Below are positions 58,460 through 64,000 of a stretch of DNA of 64,000 nucleotides, in pieces. Both the position numbers and the translations under genes were made by a program. This stretch comes from Neolewinella persica DSM 23188 (GTDB lineage: Bacteria > Bacteroidota > Bacteroidia > Chitinophagales > Saprospiraceae). The stretch lies in the NCBI RefSeq assembly GCF_000373105.1, contig NZ_KB890427.1, positions 1 through 64,000 on the forward strand, given 5' to 3'. Under the pieces are notes generated by a model. That model was not told the DNA's origin. It did not search any database and was given only the letters and a program-made list of their open reading frames with translations. The stretch's first letter is position 1. Every line of letters starts with the position of its first letter.

Positions 58460-59287
58460 GTGAACGAGAACATCGCCTTTCTAGAATTGAAATATGGGAA
58501 CATCTACGGAGGCTACCCAAATTTTTACGCCATCAGTGAAATCGCACTGCTCGTCTTTGAGCGGGGCTCTAACAAAATCTTCCTCGAAAGCTGGATCAAT
58601 CAGGCTAACGTAGACATCGTAGATGTTTACGCCGAGACGGACGAACTTGGCCACACAACCCGCCGGGTGCGGGAAGTGCTCAACATGCGCAGCAACCGTC
58701 GGTTCCGCTACGAAGAAGACTTCCGCCTTGAAGAAGAAGAACTGCAGTATGCATTCCGTAATCTGCGGTCCACTAAAATGGCCGTTCGGAACTTTTTGCT
58801 GAAAAACCTGCGCAAATACCGTTTTGATGACCTTATCGTCTTTGATGGTCGTCGGGATATTTTTCTTTGTGAGCGTTCCGGCGTCGACTTCAGTTACGTC
58901 AACATCATCGACATCCAGAAGGACCTGAACCGGGAAACCGACTACCTCTTCAGCCTCAACAAACTGGCGAAGGTGATCGACTTTCATACCGATCGCTCGT
59001 ACCTGCGCTCTAATAATCTCGAGTACTGGTTGCACCCGATTGCTGCCCGGCAGATTGTCCCAGGTACCGCGGCCTTTGATGCGGCACGCCTGCTGATGGT
59101 CTTTAACGAGTACACCGAAGTGCATGATGACTTCATGATCAAGGCAGCCATTTTGCTGAATAAGATTCAGAAGCGGAAGGATGAGGAAAAGGCGCTCAAG
59201 GAAGCAAATCCAGAACCCGAACCAGCGCCATCAGAGGAAAAAAAGAAACCTAAGGCTAAGAAAAAGGCTGCTAAGGAAGAAGAGTAA
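58460..59287 (+). CDS. Hypothetical protein, possibly a degenerate exonuclease-fold domain with Lys-rich tail
   Basis: 275 residues, GTG start. The body (1-235) reads FLELKYGNIYGGYPNFYAIS, EIALLVFERGSNKIFLES, LIVFDGRRDIFLCERSGVDF, NIIDIQKDLNRETDYLFSLN and AFDAARLLMVFNEYTEVHDD. This order of strands resembles a DEDD-type 3'-5' exonuclease fold, but the first acidic pair (DxE) appears as ELK, so catalysis would be lost; the resemblance is only visual. The last 50 residues are Lys/Glu/Pro/Ala-rich (PAPSEEKKKPKAKKKAAK), a possible nucleic-acid-binding tail. Unknown function. Confidence 0.7.
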   Translation: MNENIAFLELKYGNIYGGYPNFYAISEIALLVFERGSNKIFLESWINQANVDIVDVYAETDELGHTTRRVREVLNMRSNRRFRYEEDFRLEEEELQYAFRNLRSTKMAVRNFLLKNLRKYRFDDLIVFDGRRDIFLCERSGVDFSYVNIIDIQKDLNRETDYLFSLNKLAKVIDFHTDRSYLRSNNLEYWLHPIAARQIVPGTAAFDAARLLMVFNEYTEVHDDFMIKAAILLNKIQKRKDEEKALKEANPEPEPAPSEEKKKPKAKKKAAKEEE

Positions 59288-59361
59288 TTTTTCGTCAAAA
59301 AATCAATGGTTCACAGTAGTCGATAGTGCACAATAGTGCCTGTCGACTACTGAACCAATGA

Positions 59362-61158
59362 TTATTTGACGAGTAACTGTTCTTCGTACATTTTCCGAAA
59401 CCCATCACTCTGTTCCAGCAGTTCTTCCAAGGCGCCCTCCGCTTTTACCCGGCCATCTTCCATATAGTAAATGTAATCGAAGAAGCGTAAGAGATGGAGC
59501 CGGTGCAGCGTGGAGACGATGGTTTTGTCGGGAAAGGCCTTGAAAAGACGTTCATAAACCATGATCTCTGTCTGTGGGTCGAGGCTGCTGGTTGGTTCAT
59601 CGAGCAACAAAAGAGTTGAAGTGTCAGCTGCCAGCAGGCCTCGGGCGATGCTGAAGCGCTGACGCTGCCCACCACTGAGGTTAGCGCCGCCTTCGGCCAG
59701 GAAGGTATCTATGCCGTCTTCAGCCTGATTGATCACGTCTTCCAGTACAGAAATATAGATGGCTTGATCGAGTTCTTCTGGTTGGCGTTCCAGCCCAACG
59801 GTAAGGTTGTTACGGATGGTCTCCTCGAAAATTTCCGGGCTTTGCGGAATTAAGGTAGTTTGCTCAAACAGTTGAGCGGGAGATTCAGGCGCGGCCGCAG
59901 GTGCAGGGGAAGTGTGATTAAACAGCAGGCGCATCTCTTCCGGCGGGTACAGCCCGCGAAGGGTGTAAAGCGTCGTTGTTTTACCGCTCCCGCTGGGCCC
60001 GATAAGGGCAATACGTTTGCCCCGATCCAGTTGTAGGTTAACGTCGAATATCCCGGCACCATCCTCAGCATAACGGAAGTTTAGCCCCTCTACCCGCAGC
60101 TTCTCCCACACTCTTCGGATGGGGCTGTTCGCGACAGGAGGTGCATGCTCAGCATAGGCGGTGTAAATGGGCTCAATCGCCGCCAAATCAGACCTGAATT
60201 TTATGATCTGATTGTACTGCATAGTCATACCACTAAGCATGTTCGTAAATTGGGTGATGTAACCAATCAGTGTTACCAGCCCACCCACTAAAAATACTTC
60301 GCCCGGGATGTAATTGAGGTAAATATAGCCCGTTACCAATACGGCATACATCAGACCTGACAGTACCGTAACGGAAAACCACTTGGCTTCATTCATCTTG
60401 GTATTACGGAGAAATGGGGGCCAAATGTTTTCTATCCGTTGGCGAATTCTTTCGGCCGTCCGGCGACCCAGCCGCAAAGTGGTAACGGTAATGATGTTAC
60501 TGAGGTTATCAGACAGGCTGGCCTGAAGCTCGTTTTCCCGATCATTAGTTTCCATGTTGGCCCTGATGATGGGCTCGTCAAAGGCCAGCACGGCCAGCAA
60601 AATAATGACCCCAAACACCGCTGCAATGGCGCCGAATAATGGAGAAAACCACATGATGGCTCCGATGGCAATCAGGATGCGGGCAACTGTCTGGAAGTAG
60701 GCAAAGCCGTAGTCAAAGAACGTTTTCAGCGCCTCGTAGGCCTTTCGGGCCCGGTTGATGGTGTCGCCACTGTGGTGCTCCCGATGCCAGGCCAGGGGCA
60801 GGTGGATTATTTTGTCATAGCTTTCCATCAATAGCCGTTGACTCAGGTCGAAGGCCATTCGCCGTTCCAGCAACCGGGCCGGCCACTGAAGGGTCCAGAA
60901 TGCAAGGGTGATGGCCAGGTAAATTGACACATAAATCAACGTTCCCTGCATTGGATCCCCTTCCCCTTTTTGCAGGAAATTGATGTACAGGCCATAGATG
61001 ATTGGGGGGATCGACACCAAAATGTTCACACCAGTAAACATGAGGTATATGAGCACATACTTCCCGCGCATGCCTTTGGCATATCGCCAGGCGAAACTGA
61101 GCAGGTATTTGTACGGGTTTTCCCGGACTAGATTACTGATGGTGGAGAGGTAAGACAT
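59362..61158 (-). CDS. ABC exporter, fused membrane and ATPase domains
   Basis: 598 residues. An ABC_membrane domain with about six helices (residues about 15-330) is followed by a nucleotide-binding domain (about 365-590). Walker A LIGPSGSGKTTTLY, Q-loop TTLIPQSPEIFE, signature NLSGGQRQRFSIARGLL and Walker B LLLLDEPTSSLDPQ are intact. It is a homodimeric exporter of unknown substrate. Between Walker A and the Q-loop, where family members have a short ID-G-x loop, the residues NHTSPAPAAAPESP are encoded by a copy of the dispersed repeat (59888-59912). The gap on the 3' side has CAGTAGTCGATAG/CTGTCGACTACTG inverted words that may end transcription. Confidence 0.92.
   Translation of the reverse strand: MSYLSTISNLVRENPYKYLLSFAWRYAKGMRGKYVLIYLMFTGVNILVSIPPIIYGLYINFLQKGEGDPMQGTLIYVSIYLAITLAFWTLQWPARLLERRMAFDLSQRLLMESYDKIIHLPLAWHREHHSGDTINRARKAYEALKTFFDYGFAYFQTVARILIAIGAIMWFSPLFGAIAAVFGVIILLAVLAFDEPIIRANMETNDRENELQASLSDNLSNIITVTTLRLGRRTAERIRQRIENIWPPFLRNTKMNEAKWFSVTVLSGLMYAVLVTGYIYLNYIPGEVFLVGGLVTLIGYITQFTNMLSGMTMQYNQIIKFRSDLAAIEPIYTAYAEHAPPVANSPIRRVWEKLRVEGLNFRYAEDGAGIFDVNLQLDRGKRIALIGPSGSGKTTTLYTLRGLYPPEEMRLLFNHTSPAPAAAPESPAQLFEQTTLIPQSPEIFEETIRNNLTVGLERQPEELDQAIYISVLEDVINQAEDGIDTFLAEGGANLSGGQRQRFSIARGLLAADTSTLLLLDEPTSSLDPQTEIMVYERLFKAFPDKTIVSTLHRLHLLRFFDYIYYMEDGRVKAEGALEELLEQSDGFRKMYEEQLLVK
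59888..59912 (+). repeat. Dispersed repeat family: arm translated inside the ABC exporter
   Basis: GGCGCGGCCGCAGGTGCAGG followed by GGAAG. Read on the minus strand it gives SPAPAAAP in a loop between Walker A and the Q-loop of the ATPase domain. The reading frame is preserved and all catalytic motifs are intact. Confidence 0.85.
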
Positions 61159-61193
61159 TTTGGTCTATTGGTCAGTTGGGCTTCTGGGAAATA

Positions 61194-61227
61194 GGAAGCC
61201 CGACCCACGCTTGCGAATCGGGCTTCC
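61194..61227. repeat. Perfect 10-bp hairpin
   Basis: GGAAGCCCGA (61194-61203) pairs with TCGGGCTTCC (61218-61227) over a 14-nt loop, in the gap between YqeY and the ABC exporter, both minus strand. Neighbouring words GGTCTATTGGTCAGTTGG belong to the recurring gap vocabulary. Confidence 0.6.
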
Positions 61228-61315
61228 GGAATTTGCGTTTATTAATCTATTCTGGAATAGTCATTGGGCGAGAGTTCCAAAATGCGGTAGCTCCTAATAG
61301 CACCAATAGTACCAA

Positions 61316-61762
61316 TTAACCAAGCTTAGCCTTCACCATTGATGCAATCGTTTTACCATCGGCGCGGCCGGCAGCTTCCTTATTAGCCATGCCCATTACG
61401 CGGCCCATGTCCTTCATGGAACTGGCACCGGTTTTGGAGATGATGCCTTCGATCATGGCAGCCAGGTCTTCGTCAGACAGCTGTTCAGGAAGGTATTTGC
61501 TGATGACTTCAATTTCCTCCCGTTCGGTAACGGCGAGGTCCTCGCGATTTTGCTTTGTGTAGATGTCTAAACTGTCTTGCCGGCTTTTGACCAGCTTCTG
61601 CAGCATAGAGATTTCGCCAGCCTCGTCCAGGGTAGTACCTGTACCGTCGGTTTTCTGTAGCATGATTGCACTCTTGATGGCACGGATGCCACGCAAGCTT
61701 ACTTTGTCTTTTGCCTTCATGGCCGTTTTCATGTCGGCGGTGATGCGCTCTTCTAGCGTCAT
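61316..61762 (-). CDS. GatB/YqeY domain-containing protein
   Basis: 148 residues, the standard YqeY length and composition: LEERITADMKTAMKAKDKVS, LRGIRAIKSAIMLQKTDG, ISMLQKLVKSRQDSLDIYTK, YLPEQLSDEDLAAMIEGII and DMGRVMGMANKEAAGRADGK. The domain resembles the tRNA-binding tail of the GatB amidotransferase subunit; stand-alone YqeY is thought to interact with tRNA. Cytoplasmic. Possibly upstream in the same transcript as the ABC exporter. Confidence 0.92.
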   Translation of the reverse strand: MTLEERITADMKTAMKAKDKVSLRGIRAIKSAIMLQKTDGTGTTLDEAGEISMLQKLVKSRQDSLDIYTKQNREDLAVTEREEIEVISKYLPEQLSDEDLAAMIEGIISKTGASSMKDMGRVMGMANKEAAGRADGKTIASMVKAKLG

Positions 61763-61840
61763 GGTAGGGGGAGTTTTATTACTTAGTGGTAACGCTTTTA
61801 CTACCGTTGAAGGTTGCGAAGGGAGTGAATGGGAGAATTA

Positions 61841-61909
61841 GTGAAGGAGAGAATGGCTGCCGCACGAGCAGAGCGAGCGTCTTTGTGCGACAGCCATTCT
61901 CCCCTTCAC
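61841..61909. repeat. 17-bp intergenic inverted repeat between YqeY and hisIE
   Basis: GAGAATGGCTGCCGCAC (61849-61865) and GTGCGACAGCCATTCTC (61885-61901) are inverted copies with one mismatch; flanking GTGAAGGA/CCCTTCAC extend it. It is just upstream of the YqeY gene and downstream of hisIE on the minus strand, a candidate hisIE terminator. Confidence 0.65.
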
Positions 61910-61921
61910 CCAATCGATCAA

Positions 61922-62536
61922 TCACTTATGTCGTGAGCGCAGCACCTCCCGGACATCTTCCAGCGAATAGCCCTTAGCGGCCAGTAGCACGATATAGTGG
62001 TACATAAGGTCGGCAGCCTCTCCCAGGAAGAGGTCCCGGTCGTTGTCTTTTGCTTCGATCACGAGTTCAACGGCTTCTTCTCCAACTTTCTGAGCGACCT
62101 TATTGATGCCCCGGGCAAGCAGTTGGCTCGTATAGCTTTTTTCGCTGGGGTTGTCTCGTCGGTGCTGGATGGTACGCTCCAGGTGATCAAGAAACTCTCC
62201 CCGGTTAGCCTTGTTCCAGCAGGTATCGGCGCCGGTGTGGCAAGTGGGGCCGTCTGGCCGCGCCTGGATGAGGAGACTATCATTGTCACAGTCGGCGGAT
62301 ACGCTAACGAGGTGGAGGTAGTTTTTGCTGCTCTCTCCTTTAGTCCAAAGGCGTTGCTTGGACCGGCTGAAGAAAGTGACTTTACCTGTTTCCAGGGTTT
62401 TGTCAAGCGCTTCCCGGTTCATATAGCCCTGCATCAGGACTACGCGTGTGGCAGCATCCTGAATGATGGCGGGCAGGAGGCCGTCGGGGGATTTGTCGAA
62501 GGCTAGTTGGTCTAGATTGTCCGGTGAAACGGTCAT
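61922..62536 (-). CDS. hisIE: Bifunctional phosphoribosyl-AMP cyclohydrolase / phosphoribosyl-ATP pyrophosphohydrolase
   Basis: 204 residues from the ATG at 62536. The HisI half (residues about 15-105) has VVLMQGYMNREALDKTLETG, VTFFSRSKQRLWTKGESSKN, SADCDNDSLLIQ (metal Asp/Cys) and GPTCHTGADTCW. The HisE half (about 115-200) has LERTIQHRRDNPSEKSYTSQ, LLARGINKVAQKVGEEAVEL and DLFLGEAADLMYHYIVLLAA. It catalyses steps 2 and 3 of histidine synthesis. No other his gene is near, so the pathway is split in this genome or the rest lies outside the window. Confidence 0.95.
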   Translation of the reverse strand: MTVSPDNLDQLAFDKSPDGLLPAIIQDAATRVVLMQGYMNREALDKTLETGKVTFFSRSKQRLWTKGESSKNYLHLVSVSADCDNDSLLIQARPDGPTCHTGADTCWNKANRGEFLDHLERTIQHRRDNPSEKSYTSQLLARGINKVAQKVGEEAVELVIEAKDNDRDLFLGEAADLMYHYIVLLAAKGYSLEDVREVLRSRHK

Positions 62537-62554
62537 ATTGCGGTAAATTGGCTG

Positions 62555-62562
62555 CAAATTTA
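62555..62562 (-). promoter_or_regulatory. Predicted -7 box of hisIE
   Basis: On the minus strand TAAATTTG is an exact TAnnTTTG match ending 18 nt before the hisIE ATG. It overlaps the leader of the divergent small gene. Confidence 0.5.
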
Positions 62563-62567
62563 CCTAA

Positions 62568-62856
62568 ATGCTTATGGAAAACCCGGTTAATACGGAAGAT
62601 GACTTACAACTGTCTACCGAAGATCTGGAGAATCTCAAGAAAGCTGGCAAATGGGGTAAATTCATTTCTATTGTCGTCGCCCTCAACGCTGCTGTATTTG
62701 GGGGCGTTTTATTCACCGGGACCATTATTTCCGGAGGTTATGCCGGTCAAAGCTCTAGGGTTTATCTATTTACTTACTCTGCTTCGTTTTGACATTGCTT
62801 GCAGGCTTGGGTATCAAGTGGCCATATTCTTGAGGGCGGGGCCGCAGGTGCGATGA
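62568..62856 (+). pseudogene. Small membrane protein gene, apparently frameshifted (DUF5362-like)
   Basis: The 74-codon frame from 62568 starts MLMENPVNTEDDLQLSTEDL, then ENLKKAGKWGKFISIV, which resembles the start of small DUF5362-type membrane proteins, and ends at 62792. The next frame, +1 relative, continues with hydrophobic FIYLLTLLRFDI and VAIFLRAG until a stop at 62856, as expected for the second helix of that family. A frameshift around 62745-62765 would split one gene. Its 3' end runs into a single arm of the dispersed repeat (62835-62855) and the transposase region. The family match is weak, so it could also be an intact 74-codon gene. Confidence 0.4.
62835..62855 (+). repeat. Dispersed repeat family: single arm next to a transposase
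   Basis: GGCGGGGCCGCAGGTGCGAT followed by G. About 115 bp before the transposase start. The intervening sequence has a GAGGGGAT-GA-ATCCCCTC hairpin near 62892. Confidence 0.75.
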
Positions 62857-62970
62857 TTGGTTTTTGGGAGCAGGGGCTAGACAACGAATACGAGGGGATG
62901 AATCCCCTCGCTAAGTCGGACGACCCTCCGGGCTACGGTGTACACACAAGTTTACACGTAGCTTTGTAAT

Positions 62971-64000
62971 ATGGAATCTGCCCGAACTTTTTTTCCCATT
63001 GGTCGTCATAGTTTTCAACCCGGGTTAAAGAATAACCAACGCTATCGAAATTCTTTTGGGGACTTACGTTTGTCACGCCGCTATAAACGAATGGTTGCTT
63101 CAATGCAATCGCGTCGTACCGGAAAAGCTTATCATTTAGGTACTTCCCGTACTGAACGAGCCGCTATTTATCGCTTTTTATCTAATGATCGGGTGACTTT
63201 GGCAGAACTCATCCGCCATTCCACCCAATTAGATACTGAGCGGGTAACGGGCCGTGATGTTCTTTGTCTTCTGAATGCCTGCAGTATCAGTTTGGGGCTT
63301 AGTTCCCGCAATGAGGTACGCTTGGCCTGGGCCGATGAGTGTGGAGTTATTAATAATAATCGGACGGCTGGATTTAATGTCATGCCTTCTTTGCTGCTTG
63401 ATCGTAATAGCGGTGATTGTCTTGGCATGGGGGATCTACTTATATACAGCCGAGCTATAGCTTCTTCGAATAAGGATGAGCGAGATGTCCAGCGTAAATT
63501 GCGAGAAGCCCTCGATATAGAACACAAGGAATCTGCGAGTTGGTTGTACTCGGCACGTAACACGGCCATGCAACTGGAAGCGGCGATGCGTTGCACTTTC
63601 GTTATGGACCAGGGAGGCGACCAATACGAAGTATTACAGCACCTGTTGGCTCAAACAGGGGCCGAGTTCATTGTTCGTTCTAAGATCGACCGTCAAGCCA
63701 AAGACTTAGAGCAAGAGCGGTACGGAAAAATGAGTTATCACCTTAGTGAACAACCTATATGGGACGAGCGACTCACTCCGATACGCGCTCTTAATCATTA
63801 CAGTAAATCAAGTGGTGAAATGGTTGTTCGCACAGCTCGTGCCGCACAGCTGGAGCTTCGAGCAATAAAGGTGAAACTTGACAAACCAAGACAGCTCAAG
63901 AAACATACCCCTTTAATAGATCAACCGCTTTATCTTGTTGAAGTAAGAGAAAATGAAAGTACAGTACCGGCGGGCGAAAAGCCGATCCACTGGAAGTTAC
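62971..64000 (+). CDS. Tn5/IS4-type transposase, C-terminus beyond right edge
   Basis: The frame is open from the ATG at 62971 to the window end, at least 343 residues (family size about 450-480). The N-terminal DNA-binding domain matches IS50 transposase in order: FGDLRLSRRYKRMVASM, GTSRTERAAIYRFLSNDRVT and LAELIRHSTQLDTE. Then come VLCLLNACSISLGLSSRNE, FVMDQGGDQYEVLQHL (second catalytic Asp), FIVRSKIDR and GEKPIHWKL. Where Tn5 has the first catalytic Asp (ED-TTSLSY), this protein has N in LLNACSISL, and the following Thr pair is also gone, so activity is doubtful. The third catalytic residue (Glu) lies outside the window. Confidence 0.85.
   Translation, partial: MESARTFFPIGRHSFQPGLKNNQRYRNSFGDLRLSRRYKRMVASMQSRRTGKAYHLGTSRTERAAIYRFLSNDRVTLAELIRHSTQLDTERVTGRDVLCLLNACSISLGLSSRNEVRLAWADECGVINNNRTAGFNVMPSLLLDRNSGDCLGMGDLLIYSRAIASSNKDERDVQRKLREALDIEHKESASWLYSARNTAMQLEAAMRCTFVMDQGGDQYEVLQHLLAQTGAEFIVRSKIDRQAKDLEQERYGKMSYHLSEQPIWDERLTPIRALNHYSKSSGEMVVRTARAAQLELRAIKVKLDKPRQLKKHTPLIDQPLYLVEVRENESTVPAGEKPIHWKL

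Noticed and set aside
63301-63360. First catalytic Asp of the right-edge transposase in AWADECG
   Set aside because: Spacing from the DNA-binding domain and the following S-x-S pattern align better with N in LLNACSISL; kept as an alternative in the finding.

Overview
The window looks like a chromosomal segment of a Bacteroidota bacterium, most likely a Saprospiria/Lewinella-type marine heterotroph. The evidence is type IX secretion sorting domains of both kinds (type A at 313-1977 and 48834-49319, type B at 47133-48746), the paired DUF1800/DUF1501 genes, a single-chain glycyl-tRNA synthetase, several TAnnTTTG-type -7 promoter boxes, weak Shine-Dalgarno signals, and many signal peptides and lipoproteins. 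Base composition is a little over half G+C by eye. I saw no rRNA or tRNA genes, CRISPR array or phage block. Both window edges cut through probable transposase genes.

Layout. 1-300: start of a probable IS transposase running off the left edge. 0.3-8.2 kb: DUF1501/DUF1800 operon, a SpoIIM-like membrane protein and a large exported tetratricopeptide-type protein. 8.5-13.1 kb: fused B12-dependent isobutyryl-CoA mutase, a DUF5522 protein and a BtuF-like binding protein without a signal peptide. 13.2-15.3 kb: an uncharacterised DNA-repair-type pair (radical SAM protein plus DUF4130 protein). 15.4-17.5 kb: metal ABC importer genes behind a DtxR/MntR-like operator. 17.7-28.2 kb: HAD phosphatase, exported carbonic anhydrase, glyS, a frameshifted four-helix-bundle gene, hflX, AsmA-like protein, metallo-hydrolase lipoprotein and MoxR ATPase. 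28.9-31.4 kb: ECF sigma factor, putative anti-sigma factor and DUF4097-like effector operon. 31.4-32.1 kb: 19 copies of a 31-bp tandem repeat. 32.1-47 kb: His-rich lipoprotein, tdk, a PhoD-DUF1499 fusion, rnpA, thioredoxin, esterase, outer-membrane barrels, agmatinase, a GT39-like membrane protein, YceI and gnd. 47-54.9 kb: surface/secreted proteins including a repeat-rich S74 'tail fiber' protein, an MFS transporter and a barrel protein. 55-62.8 kb: SDR, DJ-1/PfpI lipoprotein-like fusion, M29 aminopeptidase, ABC exporter, YqeY and hisIE. 62.97-64 kb: Tn5-like transposase running off the right edge.

The most striking feature is not a gene. A roughly 20-45 bp sequence with core GGCGCGGNCGCAGGTGCA occurs about 20 times. 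Five times it forms a convergent inverted pair around an unrelated hairpin-rich interior of about 50-230 bp. Ten times it is a single arm, and at least three of those are translated inside genes (glycosyltransferase, DJ-1 signal peptide, ABC exporter nucleotide-binding domain). It behaves like a very abundant, undescribed REP/MITE-like family. Other inverted repeats, and families of short recurring 'words' such as GACCAATAGAC, fill most remaining gene gaps.

Most genes are housekeeping or generic. Functional units with internal logic are the mutase/B12 group, the sigma/anti-sigma/DUF4097 operon, the metal importer with its operator, and the radical SAM/DUF4130 pair. Start codons were moved from the longest possible ORF to the ATG that exposes a signal peptide or conserved N-terminus wherever the upstream extension was implausible.
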